This document shows positions 9,649 through 18,588 of a stretch of 64,000 bases of DNA, one piece after another. Below the pieces are notes generated by a model, which saw nothing but the letters and a program-made list of their open reading frames with translations, searched no databases and had not been told where the DNA came from. The DNA lies in NCBI RefSeq assembly GCF_005502275.1, contig NZ_SWLZ01000006.1:62001-126000 (forward strand), written 5' to 3'. Position numbers and translations under genes: made by a program. Source of the DNA: Robertmurraya siralis. GTDB lineage: Bacteria > Bacillota > Bacilli > Bacillales > Cytobacillaceae. The number at the start of each line of letters is the position of its first letter. Position 1 is the stretch's first letter.

Positions 9649-10290
9649 CTAGTGCTTATTTGTTTTTATCACTCCATTACGATTGGCATAAACTGCGGCC
9701 TGTGTACGATCAGCAACATCCAGCTTGCTTAAAATATTGCTTACATGCGTTTTCACCGTTTTTATCCCAATGAAAAGCTCGGCGCTAATTTCTTGATTAT
9801 TCATCCCTTCGCCAATACACATCAGAACCTCAAGCTCTCTTTCAGTTAAATCATGATGAGGTTTTTTCTCCTGTTTCCGCAATCGATTCATCATCCGGTT
9901 CGCAACCTTTGGCTCAATAATAGGCTCTCCTGCTACTGCCTTTCGGATCGCCCTTACGACCTCATCAGCAGTCGCCGTTTTTAGCATGTAACTGAATGCC
10001 CCCGCCTCTATTGCCGGGAAAACTTGTTCATCATCATAAAAACTAGTGATAATAATAATTTTGCAATTCGGCTCATGCTGCAAGATTTCCCTTGTAGCCT
10101 CTATCCCATTGCCATCCTCCATTAATAAATCCATCAATACAACTTCAGGCCTTTTTTCAAGCACCAGCTTTATCGCTTCATTTCCACTTTTCGCTTCACC
10201 CACGACGTCAATTTCTGGCTCTGTAACTAAATAGGAGATAATTCCTTTTCTAACCATTTCATGATCATCAACGACGGCTACTTTAATCAT
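9649..10290 (-). CDS. NarL/LuxR-type response regulator, LiaR/VraR-like
   Basis: Two-component DNA-binding regulator (213 aa). The receiver domain has the acidic pair in VAVVDDHEMVRKG, the phospho-acceptor Asp in VVLMDLLMEDG, Thr in IITSF and Lys in YMLKTA. The C-terminal LuxR helix-turn-helix reads LTERELEVLMCIGEG to IKTVKTHVSNILSKL. It is much like B. subtilis LiaR, which responds to cell-wall antibiotics. It begins 3 nt after the sensor kinase gene with a strong GGGGGGAA Shine-Dalgarno. With the preceding kinase and LiaF-like protein it forms a three-component system that probably controls the ABC exporter genes just downstream. Confidence 0.9.
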   Translation of the reverse strand: MIKVAVVDDHEMVRKGIISYLVTEPEIDVVGEAKSGNEAIKLVLEKRPEVVLMDLLMEDGNGIEATREILQHEPNCKIIIITSFYDDEQVFPAIEAGAFSYMLKTATADEVVRAIRKAVAGEPIIEPKVANRMMNRLRKQEKKPHHDLTERELEVLMCIGEGMNNQEISAELFIGIKTVKTHVSNILSKLDVADRTQAAVYANRNGVIKTNKH

Positions 10291-10293
10291 TTG

Positions 10294-11331
10294 TTATTCC
10301 CCCCTAGTAGTTGGTATGCGAATATCGATATATGTTCCTTCTCTCTCTTTAGAACGAATATTGAAAACTCCTCCTACCTCTTCACATCTTTCCCGCATCG
10401 TTTTTAAACCGTAAGAGGCAACCCTTTCAATTGTCGGATTAAAACCTTTTCCATTATCAGAGATAAACAAATAAATATAACGCTCTTCCTCCGTCAATGA
10501 AATACTGATTTTTGACGCTTCAGCATGACGTAGAACATTTGATAAAGCCTCCTGAATAATGCGAAACAAATGCTCTTCTGCCGCTTTCGATATATGAACA
10601 ATTTCATCAATACTCGCTTGAAATTCTATATTCGTTTTCCCTTTTAAATCTTGAATAAGCTTAATGACCCCGTCACACAGACGATCATCACTTAATTGAA
10701 TCGGGCGTAAATGGAGAAGCAATGCCCTCATCTCACCTTGCGCATGTGCAGCAATTTTTGAGATTTCTTCTAACTGTTCCTTCGCTTTTTCATGATCAAT
10801 TTCAAATAAGCGCAATGTTGCTGAAGACATCATACTTAAAGCAAAAAGCTGCTGACTGACGACATCATGAAGATCACGGGCCAGTCTTTGTCTTTCCTCC
10901 ATCACCACTGCAGCATGTGCCGATTGCGCTAAAGAGGTTTTTGTATCAGCCAATCTTTGCAGCGAATGCTTTTGCTCCTCGATAAACTCAGCAAGTTGAT
11001 TTAATTCCTCTGAAATCATTCCGATTTCATCGTTATCATTTACTTCAATGCGCCCGGGTAAATTGCCACTTCGCAAAGAGGAAACATACAGGAGGAGATC
11101 CGTTAACCTCCCCTTTAAAAGAGAGCTTGACCGATAGCCAAAATAAGCGCCCACAAATAAAAACACAATGAAGGCAATCATAGAAAACCAAAAGGTATTC
11201 TCAATTGTTAGCGTTATTGAACGATTAACCAATAATAGCTGAAAGCCAATAAACAGAATTAACGTGCTGATAAAGGCCATCATCAAATAGTTTTGTAAAA
11301 ACCAATATCGGATGCTATTTAATTTTTTCAA
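10294..11331 (-). CDS. Sensor histidine kinase, LiaS/VraS-like
   Basis: Membrane kinase of the HisKA_3 / intramembrane-sensing class (345 aa). Two membrane helices near residues 10-65 enclose only a short extracellular loop. They are followed by a HAMP-like segment, the phosphorylation site RQRLARDLHDVVSQQ, and an HATPase domain with SDNGKGF and YGLKTMRERCEEVGG. The short sensor loop fits kinases that sense envelope stress through a membrane partner such as LiaF. The start is a TTG at 11331 after TAGGAG with 8-nt spacing. It lies 11 nt after the LiaF-like gene and 3 nt before the regulator gene. Confidence 0.9.
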   Translation of the reverse strand: MKKLNSIRYWFLQNYLMMAFISTLILFIGFQLLLVNRSITLTIENTFWFSMIAFIVFLFVGAYFGYRSSSLLKGRLTDLLLYVSSLRSGNLPGRIEVNDNDEIGMISEELNQLAEFIEEQKHSLQRLADTKTSLAQSAHAAVVMEERQRLARDLHDVVSQQLFALSMMSSATLRLFEIDHEKAKEQLEEISKIAAHAQGEMRALLLHLRPIQLSDDRLCDGVIKLIQDLKGKTNIEFQASIDEIVHISKAAEEHLFRIIQEALSNVLRHAEASKISISLTEEERYIYLFISDNGKGFNPTIERVASYGLKTMRERCEEVGGVFNIRSKEREGTYIDIRIPTTRGE

Positions 11332-11342
11332 AATTTTCGCTC

Positions 11343-12119
11343 CTATACCTTATCGATTCGAATTGAACCTATCTTAACGTTAATGGTTATTTTTAATTTT
11401 CTCGTCGCTTCATCATAACCTTGAGTCTTATAAAAGACGGTTCTATTCAATGTATTTCCCTTTATATCAAAAATTCGCACATCCCCTATTTTTGAATTAG
11501 CAGTAATGTTTACAGGAATATTTTCAGGAATTATCATTTTTATATCCGCGATACTCCCGTTGATTATTATTGGGGTTTCTCTCTCCGGGATGAAAGCTTT
11601 GCTTAAATCCAAAAAATAGTCACCAATTGAATTGTTTAGCACCATCGGCTCCAGCGCCCAATTGCTATCATTATAACTGACTTCACCAATCAAGCCGCTA
11701 ACTATCTTTTTCTCATCCTGATCACTGTCGCTGAACGCAGGTTTTTTTGTAGAAAAATCAATATCAATCTGCCATTTGCTTTTTTTGAATAAGAGTGAGA
11801 GGGCCAGCAGGATAATCAATATCGGCCATAGCTTCCAAACATCTGCAAATTTAAAAACAATGACCTCAAATCTGTCCAAAATTAATAGACAGGAAAATAA
11901 CAGTAACAATAGGCTGAAAGTGTATTTTTTTCTTTCCTTCCTCAATAAATTGCTAATAAACAAGCTCAATCCAATCCCCAAAAGGAAAAAGGGATATAAA
12001 ACGACAAATAGTTCTTTCATTTCCAAGGAAATGACACCTATATTTATTAGCAGGAGAACAATTCCTAAAGCCAGCAAAAATAATGCAAATAAAGTTTGAT
12101 TAATGGATTTCTGCTTCAC
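11343..12119 (-). CDS. LiaF-like membrane protein (inhibitor of the LiaRS pair)
   Basis: Four predicted membrane helices in the first 120 residues are followed by a soluble beta-rich domain rich in Ile/Asn/Gly. This is the architecture of LiaF/VraT (DUF2154-type C terminus), which holds the LiaS kinase inactive until the envelope is stressed. The GTG at 12119 has GAAAGGGG 6 nt upstream. An ATG nine codons earlier lies before that Shine-Dalgarno and has none of its own. The protein is 258 aa. It is first in the order liaF-liaS-liaR-exporter. No LiaI or LiaH genes are present here, so the output differs from the B. subtilis liaIH operon. Confidence 0.8.
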   Translation of the reverse strand: MKQKSINQTLFALFLLALGIVLLLINIGVISLEMKELFVVLYPFFLLGIGLSLFISNLLRKERKKYTFSLLLLLFSCLLILDRFEVIVFKFADVWKLWPILIILLALSLLFKKSKWQIDIDFSTKKPAFSDSDQDEKKIVSGLIGEVSYNDSNWALEPMVLNNSIGDYFLDLSKAFIPERETPIIINGSIADIKMIIPENIPVNITANSKIGDVRIFDIKGNTLNRTVFYKTQGYDEATRKLKITINVKIGSIRIDKV

Positions 12120-12250
12120 AAAATTCCCCTTTCTTTCTAGTTCCATAGAGAGTAATTTATTCTGTCCATTTTCTGCTCCTGAATAAATAATCTCACTTGT
12201 TTAATAGTTTACTATTTTTTTCATAAATAGAAACAATCAATCGATGGTTT

Positions 12251-12274
12251 TTTCTCCGTCTCAAGACGGAGGAA
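12251..12274. other. Hairpin in the divergent liaF / permease intergenic region
   Basis: A 10-bp stem (TTTCTCCGTC with GACGGAGGAA, one wobble) and a TCAA loop lie between two divergent genes. On the plus strand GCTTTTTC follows, so it could act as a leader attenuator of the permease gene. No upstream plus-strand gene explains a terminator here. Confidence 0.35.
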
Positions 12275-12378
12275 GCTTTTTCACATTGTCCGCCTCTCGC
12301 ACTCATTTTCTTTTCCAACATATTCTGTAAACACATATAGGGCAAATACCCTTTTAACCTAATTTAGGAGGAATGAAA

Positions 12379-13776
12379 ATGGGCGTTGAGTTAACAGCGC
12401 TACATTGGCTTTACGTCTTGATCATATTTATCATCATTGGCTTTATGATCATGCGACGTGATACAACTTTCATTTGTATTGTCGGCATCTTTCTTATCGC
12501 AATAACCGCAACCGGTTCTTTAAGCGCCTCTGTAAGCAGTATTTTTACAAGTTTCATTTATGCAATTACAGAGCTTCTATCCACTATTCTTGTAATTTCC
12601 ATTATTGTTGCAATGAGTAAGACCTTAACCTCAACAGGAATTAATGACGTAATGATCTCACCTTTTGCTAAATTGATTCGAACCCCGGCACTAGCTTATT
12701 GGACAATCGGGATTTTAATGATGATAATTTCTTGGTTTTTTTGGCCCTCTCCGGCAGTTGCCCTTTTAGGTGCCGTACTTCTCCCAGTAGCTTTAAGAGT
12801 GGGACTTCCCGCTTTAGGTGTAGCTATGGCTATGAATTTATTTGGCCATGGGATCGCCTTATCAGGTGACTTTATCATTCAAGCTGCGCCAAAGCTAACA
12901 GCAGATGCAGCTGGGTTGCCTGTTAATGAAGTGATTCAAGCGAGTATCCCACTAGTCGTGGTCATGGGACTGACAACCACTATCGCTGCCTTTCTTTTCT
13001 TAAAAAGGGATATGGAGCGTGGAAAATTAAGCATCGACAAGAACACCGTTTTTTCAAAAACGGACCCTCAAAATAAAAAAGAAAGCTTACTAACCATTAC
13101 TCAAAAACGCTTTTTCGCCATTTTGGTACCGCTGCTATTTCTTTTAGACGTCTTAGCCATGGTTGTCCTTGATCTGACTGGTGGGGATGCAACAGCTCTC
13201 GTTGGTGGAACTGCGATATTGATTCTGTTAATCATTACACTAGCTAGTCATAAAAAAAAGGGGTTAGAAAAAACAACAGCATTTCTAATTGAAGGGTTTC
13301 AATTTGGCTTTAAAGTTTTCGTCCCTGTCATCCCTATTGCTGCTTTTTTCTACTTAGGCGACGCGGGTTTTTACAGCATCGTTGGGGAATACTTGCCAGA
13401 CCATTCACAAGGCATTGTGAATGATTTAGGGATTGCGCTGGCAGCCGTTGTTCCTTTGAGCAAAGAAATTGGGGCCATTACATTAACGATTGTTGGAGCG
13501 ATTACCGGCTTAGATGGTTCCGGCTTTTCAGGAATATCACTGGCTGGATCAATCGCCACTCTATTTGCCCATTCGATCGGTGCTGGAGCTGCAACCTTAA
13601 CTGCTCTTGGGCAAATTGCCGCAATTTGGGTTGGCGGAGGCACTCTTATACCTTGGGCATTAATTCCCGCCGCTGCAATCTGTAATGTTGATCCATTTGA
13701 ACTAGCTAGAAGAAACCTATTACCTGTAACAATCGGTCTTTTCGTGACAACAATTGTTGCCATGTTTTTAATTTAA
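12379..13776 (+). CDS. Polytopic membrane transporter, YhfA-like (ion-transporter superfamily)
   Basis: 465-aa permease with about 12 hydrophobic segments and two repeated halves with helix-breaking motifs (FFWPSPAVALLGAVLLP in the first half, IGAGAATLTALGQIAAIWVGG in the second). This resembles GntP/CitMHS-type anion permeases. The gene next to yhaA in B. subtilis, yhfA, encodes a protein of similar size and kind, so this is probably its ortholog; the substrate is unknown. I use the second ATG (12379) because GGAGGA sits 7 nt before it and abuts the first ATG. A good terminator follows directly. Confidence 0.75.
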   Translation: MGVELTALHWLYVLIIFIIIGFMIMRRDTTFICIVGIFLIAITATGSLSASVSSIFTSFIYAITELLSTILVISIIVAMSKTLTSTGINDVMISPFAKLIRTPALAYWTIGILMMIISWFFWPSPAVALLGAVLLPVALRVGLPALGVAMAMNLFGHGIALSGDFIIQAAPKLTADAAGLPVNEVIQASIPLVVVMGLTTTIAAFLFLKRDMERGKLSIDKNTVFSKTDPQNKKESLLTITQKRFFAILVPLLFLLDVLAMVVLDLTGGDATALVGGTAILILLIITLASHKKKGLEKTTAFLIEGFQFGFKVFVPVIPIAAFFYLGDAGFYSIVGEYLPDHSQGIVNDLGIALAAVVPLSKEIGAITLTIVGAITGLDGSGFSGISLAGSIATLFAHSIGAGAATLTALGQIAAIWVGGGTLIPWALIPAAAICNVDPFELARRNLLPVTIGLFVTTIVAMFLI

Positions 13777-13785
13777 AACGAAATG

Positions 13786-13820
13786 TCGGGGCCTTAGTTT
13801 TTTAGGCCCCGATTTCTTTA
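13786..13820 (+). terminator. Rho-independent terminator of the YhfA-like gene
   Basis: A 9-bp stem TCGGGGCCT / AGGCCCCGA with a 9-nt loop, followed by TTTCTTTA, 10 bp after the stop codon. Confidence 0.9.
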
Positions 13821-13863
13821 CATAGGGTAAAGCTTTTGGAAGGCTCATAAATGCTCCACTCCC

Positions 13864-13892
13864 TTGACAATATGGATAATACAAATTACTGT
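13864..13892 (+). promoter_or_regulatory. Possible SigA promoter of pgl
   Basis: A perfect TTGACA -35 is followed by a 17-bp spacer and TACTGT, a weak -10. It lies about 107 bp upstream of the chosen pgl start codon. Confidence 0.4.
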
Positions 13893-13998
13893 ACGTATCA
13901 TTGATGTTTTAGTACACTGATGGTGGTTACAGCAGTATGTTATGAACGTATAAGGAAAAGATATGAATGCGATTAATAAGGCGATGGAGGAATTTATA

Positions 13999-15045
13999 AT
14001 GACAAAATATACTGGTTTTATTGGTACTTATACAAAAGGGGATAGTAAAGGAATTTATTCATTTACCTTGGATACAGTTCTGGAAAAAATCACAGATGTA
14101 CGGCTAGCAGCTGAGTTGGAAAATCCAACTTATTTAACTGTAAGTAGTGATAATCAGTATGTATACTCAGTTGTAAAAGATGGAGCTGCTGGTGGAGTTA
14201 CAGCCTTCTCTCTTGATCACCATACAGGCGATCTCACCCACTTAAATAGAGTATTAGCAGATGGTGCACCTCCATGTCACGTGAGTGTAGGTAAGAAAAA
14301 TAAAAACGTCTTTTCTGCCAATTATCACAAAGGAACGATCGATTCCTACTTAGTCAATGACGACGGAACACTACTTCCTGCCTCTTCAATTGTGAAGCAC
14401 CATGGTTCAGGGCCAGACCCTCGTCAGGAAAAACCACACACCCATTATTCTGCTTTTACTCCAGATGAAAAATATGTAATTGCAGTGGAATTGGGAAGCG
14501 ATAAAATTTATACATATGAAGTTTCAAACGGAGTCTTACAAGAGAAAAATCAGCTATCTGTAAAAGCTGGAAGTGGTCCTCGCCACATTGTCTTTCATCC
14601 AAATCAAAAATATGCCTATGTGATGACAGAATTTAGCTCGGAAGTTATTGTCCTTGGTTATAATGAACATGATGGTAGTTTTAATGAAGTTCAATACATT
14701 TCAACTCTCCCTAGAGACTTTCATGAAAATAACCAAGGAAGCGCCATTCATATTTCCTCTGACGGACAATTTGTTTATGCGGGCAATCGTGGTCATAATA
14801 GCATCGCAATTTTCAAAGTTGACGAAACGAAGAGCACGCTCACTTTTGTCGAGCACATTGCTACAGAAGGAAACTGGCCAAGGGATTTTGCCATTGATCC
14901 GTCAGAGAATTTTATCGTTGCTTCCAATCAGGAATCAAGCAATTTGGTGCTGTTCTCAAGAAATCCAGACACAGGTAAACTAACGCTACTACAATCCGAT
15001 ATTACTGTACCAGATCCGGTTTGTGTGAAGTTCTTACACGCATGA
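13999..15045 (+). CDS. pgl: 6-phosphogluconolactonase (seven-bladed propeller type, YkgB)
   Basis: Hydrolyses 6-phosphogluconolactone in the oxidative pentose phosphate pathway; cytosolic. The 348-aa sequence follows B. subtilis Pgl (YkgB) along its length, with its marker segments FIGTYTKGDSKGIYSF, EKPHTHYSAFTPD, GPRHIVFHP and EGNWPRDFAIDP. These belong to the lactonase beta-propeller, not the SugarP_isomerase-type Pgl. The ATG at 13999 follows GGAGGA by 7 nt; an in-frame ATG twelve codons upstream lacks a convincing Shine-Dalgarno. It is monocistronic, with its own terminator. In B. subtilis the gene lies elsewhere, so its presence beside yhaA is a local rearrangement. Confidence 0.92.
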   Translation: MTKYTGFIGTYTKGDSKGIYSFTLDTVLEKITDVRLAAELENPTYLTVSSDNQYVYSVVKDGAAGGVTAFSLDHHTGDLTHLNRVLADGAPPCHVSVGKKNKNVFSANYHKGTIDSYLVNDDGTLLPASSIVKHHGSGPDPRQEKPHTHYSAFTPDEKYVIAVELGSDKIYTYEVSNGVLQEKNQLSVKAGSGPRHIVFHPNQKYAYVMTEFSSEVIVLGYNEHDGSFNEVQYISTLPRDFHENNQGSAIHISSDGQFVYAGNRGHNSIAIFKVDETKSTLTFVEHIATEGNWPRDFAIDPSENFIVASNQESSNLVLFSRNPDTGKLTLLQSDITVPDPVCVKFLHA

Positions 15046-15134
15046 TCGTAGCTTAGCTTTTTGACACTCATTTTTTGTTTCATTTAAAATGGTCTGTATG
15101 CCATCCAGCACTTGGCTGAAAAATAGCGAATTTC

Positions 15135-15165
15135 AAAAGGAAGTTAAACACCGCTTCCTTTTTTT
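15135..15165 (+). terminator. Rho-independent terminator of pgl
   Basis: A 9-bp stem AAAAGGAAG / CTTCCTTTT with a 10-nt loop runs into TTTTT, about 90 bp after the pgl stop. Confidence 0.85.
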
Positions 15166-15205
15166 CGTGTCTCAAAATAAATCATAAGTCTTCTTAGCAA
15201 ACTTC

Positions 15206-15214
15206 TGTTATAAT
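15206..15214 (+). promoter_or_regulatory. Extended -10 promoter of yhaA
   Basis: TGTTATAAT is a perfect SigA -10 with the extended TG, 44 bp before the start codon. No good -35 is seen, which is usual for extended -10 promoters. Confidence 0.55.
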
Positions 15215-15257
15215 TATCAAAAAAGACTAAATCTTTTTATAATAAGGAGTGTTGATT

Positions 15258-16451
15258 ATGCTCGAAAAGTTATATTCAAAGCTAGAAGGCTATTACGACG
15301 AAATGGTATCAATCAGACGCTATTTACATCAAAATCCAGAACTATCTTTTCAAGAAGTTAATACAGCCAACTACATTAAAAGCTTTTATGAAAATTTAGG
15401 AATTGAAGTAAGGGGAAATGTTGGCGGTAATGGCGTTGTTGCCAAAATTCACGGTGGCAAACCAGGACAAACGATCGCCCTTCGTGCCGATTTCGATGCC
15501 CTTCCAATTCAAGAAGAAAATGATGTACCGTATAAATCTCTTAATCCCGGAGTCATGCATGCCTGTGGTCACGATGGACATACAGCTACACTACTTGTTC
15601 TTGCTAAAGTACTGCATGAGCTAAAAGATGAATTAGAAGGTACATATGTAATGATTCATCAGCATGCGGAGGAGTATGCACCAGGTGGAGCCATTTCCAT
15701 GATTAAAGACGGTTGTTTAGATGGAGTTGATGTTATTTTCGGAACCCATCTTTGGGCAAGTGAACCGACCGGAAAAATCCAATACCGCACCGGTCCGATT
15801 ATGGCTGCCGCAGACCGCTTTGAAATCGAGATCCAGGGTCAAGGTGGACATGGGGCACAACCACACAGAACGAAAGATTCAGTTGTCATCGCCTCTCAAC
15901 TCGTTCTTAATCTACAGCAAATTGTCAGTCGAAGAGTGAATCCAATTGATTCTGCCGTTATCTCTGTCGGCTCCTTTGTTGCTGAGAATGCCTTCAATGT
16001 AATCGCTGATAAAGCGAAGCTTGTTGGAACCGTAAGAACATTTAATGAAGAGGTTCGCTCCTTTATCGAACATGAAATTGAACGAATTGTAAAAGGAACA
16101 TGCCTTGCTGCTAACTGTGACTATTCCTACGAATACAACAGAGGCTACCCTGCTGTCGTCAATCATGCGGAGGAAACGGATTTCCTTGTGGATTGTGTTA
16201 AAAGCGTCCCTTCTGTCCAAACGGTGGAAGAAGCCGAACTACAAATGGGCGGAGAAGATTTTGCCTACTACTTACAGCATGTGAAGGGCACCTTCTTCTT
16301 TACAGGAGCGAAACCAGAAGGGGTAACCATTGCCTATCCTCATCATCATCCAAAATTTGATATCGATGAAAAAGCGCTATTAGTGGCCGCAAAAGCATTG
16401 GGGTCTGCTGCACTCACCTATAAAGTGCAAATGGAAGAGGTTTCACTGTAA
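15258..16451 (+). CDS. yhaA: M20D-family amidohydrolase YhaA
   Basis: Zinc/manganese-dependent amidohydrolase of the peptidase M20D family (397 aa), related to IAA-amino-acid, N-acetyl-diaminopimelate and hippurate hydrolases. Metal-binding motifs are present: GVMHACGHDGHTA (about residue 100), HQHAEE (about residue 137), the dimerisation-domain GQGGHGAQPH, and GGEDFAYYLQ with a late HHHPKFD. The ATG at 15258 follows AAGGAG by 8 nt; the longer frame starts at a GTG overlapping that site. The substrate is not known. Gene order (next to the YhfA-like permease and the ecs operon) matches B. subtilis. Confidence 0.92.
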   Translation: MLEKLYSKLEGYYDEMVSIRRYLHQNPELSFQEVNTANYIKSFYENLGIEVRGNVGGNGVVAKIHGGKPGQTIALRADFDALPIQEENDVPYKSLNPGVMHACGHDGHTATLLVLAKVLHELKDELEGTYVMIHQHAEEYAPGGAISMIKDGCLDGVDVIFGTHLWASEPTGKIQYRTGPIMAAADRFEIEIQGQGGHGAQPHRTKDSVVIASQLVLNLQQIVSRRVNPIDSAVISVGSFVAENAFNVIADKAKLVGTVRTFNEEVRSFIEHEIERIVKGTCLAANCDYSYEYNRGYPAVVNHAEETDFLVDCVKSVPSVQTVEEAELQMGGEDFAYYLQHVKGTFFFTGAKPEGVTIAYPHHHPKFDIDEKALLVAAKALGSAALTYKVQMEEVSL

Positions 16452-16934
16452 TAGAGCTGGACAAAAGTTCTGAAGTCAAATTATAACAGAGAAGAGAAAC
16501 GTATAAGTTAAATTAACGTAAAAGGCTAATGCCATAATTCCAAACTCATATGCGCTTAATCGAAGCCCCAGCAATGAGAATTGGTCAAATTAAGGGCAAT
16601 AGTTTCTGCAATTTTATACTCGAAATCCACCTGAGCTCGTCCTCATAAACCCTTTATGAGAACGAGCTCAATTTGTGGATACTTTGTCCGCATGAGCTCT
16701 TTATGAGAATAAGGTTTCTTGGATCTATGTGATCTTTGTCCTCATGAACCCTATCAAAAAGTCTTTCTTTTTTGGGAGCTTCCAAGCTAGAGTATTAGTG
16801 GGCTCCCAAAAGTTATACTTTATACTGCCTCTCAAAAATTTAAAGGAAAACGAATTTCTGAACAGCCGCAATACTTTTTGGATAGCCCCCTTTGTTACTT
16901 GTAAAAATATCCACTTCTTTTTTTAAAATCTATT
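16452..16934. repeat. Gene-free stretch with inverted and direct repeats
   Basis: No convincing gene is seen. Positions 16625-16680 form a long nested hairpin: outer stem ATCCAC/GTGGAT, inner stem TGAGCTCGT-x-CTCATAAA with TTTATGAG-x-ACGAGCTCA around a 3-nt loop. A related sequence beginning GTCCKCAT recurs at 16639, 16686 and 16738. A further inverted repeat TTTGGGAGC/GCTCCCAAA spans 16771-16810. The region lies between yhaA and the inserted anti-sigma gene and may mark an insertion border or a decayed repeat. Confidence 0.6.
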
Positions 16935-18020
16935 TTATTTTTCAATTTCTATTACAATTGGTTCAAGTTCAAAAACCTCATCAGGGGCTGAACTGTTTTC
17001 TTCACGATACACATTACCCCTTTCATCTGTTCCATCAGCTGCTAAGAGTCTCACTATCGGTATTACAATTAGTTTCGATGCACCAGGGTTCAGTTTTTCT
17101 AAAGTATAAGTATAATGGAAAATATCACCTTCACTATACCCACCGTCCCAACTACTCACATATACATTCCCTAAATCATCTTTTACTTCTTTAATATCAA
17201 TAAATTCGAAGTCCCACTTTTCATCTACTTCTTTACTGATTGATACATCGTAATTGACGATAAACGACATAGGCGTATACGTGATCCTAGTAACATTAAA
17301 AGTAATGCCCTTTTGTTCTCTTACAAGATTCACTACTTGCTCGTGATGTTTTGTGGTTTTTAAATCAAACTCAAAATCCCAGTTTCCGCTAATCTGTTCT
17401 CCATCAATTGCAGAGTCAATCTTAAATCCTTCTATATTTAATTCAAAGTTACCTTCTGATAATCCTTTTCCATTAATAAGAAGTCTGCTAGTCATCATAC
17501 CAACGTACTGATGATCTCCCGTCTTTTTTATCTCATATTTTCCTGCATGAAAGAAAGTGTGACTCCCTTTAATTTCAGGAAAACCAATAATTTCAGGTGA
17601 TGGACCAAGATCTTTTTCACTTTCAATCTCATATGTTACATATAAAGCACGCCCATCAAACACCGCTTCATTGAGGGTTACTTTTATCCCTTGACCTTCC
17701 TTCACAAGATTGAGCTTATTCGCATTCGCATCATACTCCTTATACAAGCCATTTTCATTAAAGAGCTTGAAAATTCCGCCTATTATAGGAATCTCTTCTG
17801 CGAAAGTCGTAAATGATAAGCCAAATAGAGAAGCTGAGGAAATCCCAATAGCTATAGAGGCAGCAGTCATTGTTTTTTTCCATTTCGAAGGTTTATTCAT
17901 GTGAATTTTCTTTTTTAATTCCTTTTTAACTTGCTCTCTTTCATGTTTGCTTACTTCTACATGCTCGAATTCATTTATATCAATGTCAACATCGTTTAAA
18001 AGTTCATAAATGTCCTTCAT
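16935..18020 (-). CDS. DUF4179-type anti-sigma factor
   Basis: Likely membrane-anchored anti-sigma factor for the ECF sigma gene just upstream. The 361-aa protein has an N-terminal cytoplasmic segment of about 50 residues, one membrane helix (ASIAIGISSASLFGLSFTTF, about residues 54-73), then a large extracellular beta-rich domain typical of DUF4179 proteins. The sequence after the helix, IPIIGGIFKLFNENGLYKEYD, is characteristic of this family. The ATG at 18020 follows AAAGGTGGG and lies inside the 3' end of the sigma gene (17-bp overlap), implying coupled translation. Longer frames start deep in the sigma gene and lack a Shine-Dalgarno. The signal sensed is unknown. Confidence 0.8.
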   Translation of the reverse strand: MKDIYELLNDVDIDINEFEHVEVSKHEREQVKKELKKKIHMNKPSKWKKTMTAASIAIGISSASLFGLSFTTFAEEIPIIGGIFKLFNENGLYKEYDANANKLNLVKEGQGIKVTLNEAVFDGRALYVTYEIESEKDLGPSPEIIGFPEIKGSHTFFHAGKYEIKKTGDHQYVGMMTSRLLINGKGLSEGNFELNIEGFKIDSAIDGEQISGNWDFEFDLKTTKHHEQVVNLVREQKGITFNVTRITYTPMSFIVNYDVSISKEVDEKWDFEFIDIKEVKDDLGNVYVSSWDGGYSEGDIFHYTYTLEKLNPGASKLIVIPIVRLLAADGTDERGNVYREENSSAPDEVFELEPIVIEIEK

Positions 18021-18567
18021 ATAAATAGTTCCCACCTTTACTAGAGATTTCATGTTTAAGCTTCTTTTTCCCACGATGAATTCTGTTATTAACCGCTGAC
18101 TTCGTCATTGCTAGCTGTTCAGCAATTTCCTCTGAGTTAAAATCCATCAAATACCTCATCATAAATATCTTTTGATCGGTCGGTTCCAGCTGGCTGAGCA
18201 ATTCCATCAGATCATCCTCGCGCTCAACCTCCATCGAGGGTGAAGGCGGTACTCTTATATGCTCCAAAGAGAGTTCCTGCTTTTTGACTCCCCTTCTGTA
18301 ATAATCAATCGCACGATATTTAGCAATGGCACAAATCCATTTCTTAAAATCTGTCTCACCATTGCCGCGAAATTTCTCGGCCTTTTGCCAGATGGATAGA
18401 AAAATATCATTTACACATTCCCCCACCATCTCTTCCTGACGAAGTGGTCCGATAACTTTATGCACAATTCCTTTTATAAGAGGCAGATAGCAATCAATAA
18501 TATATTCAAGAGCATCTTCCTTTCCAGCTTGGAGACGTGTGATAAAGTTCGATTCATTGGATTTCAT
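18004..18567 (-). CDS. ECF-type RNA polymerase sigma factor
   Basis: Alternative sigma factor of the extracytoplasmic function class (187 aa). Region 2 is at about residues 20-95, with the -10 recognition segment FKKWICAIAKYRAIDYYRR. Region 4 (LEPTDQKIFMMRYLMDFNSEEIAEQLAMTKSAVNNRIHRGKKKL) forms the helix-turn-helix for -35 contact. The ATG follows GAAGGAG. It is cotranscribed with the overlapping anti-sigma gene. The pair is absent from the B. subtilis yhaA-ecsC interval as I know it, so it is an accessory insertion. A perfect 16-bp palindrome lies 22 bp before the start. Confidence 0.92.
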   Translation of the reverse strand: MKSNESNFITRLQAGKEDALEYIIDCYLPLIKGIVHKVIGPLRQEEMVGECVNDIFLSIWQKAEKFRGNGETDFKKWICAIAKYRAIDYYRRGVKKQELSLEHIRVPPSPSMEVEREDDLMELLSQLEPTDQKIFMMRYLMDFNSEEIAEQLAMTKSAVNNRIHRGKKKLKHEISSKGGNYLYEGHL

Positions 18568-18588
18568 AAATTTTCTCCTTCACTTTTT

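Noticed and set aside
13371-13763. Long minus-strand frame inside the YhfA-like gene
   Set aside because: Antisense shadow of an obvious membrane protein gene; Ala/Pro-rich, no ribosome binding site.
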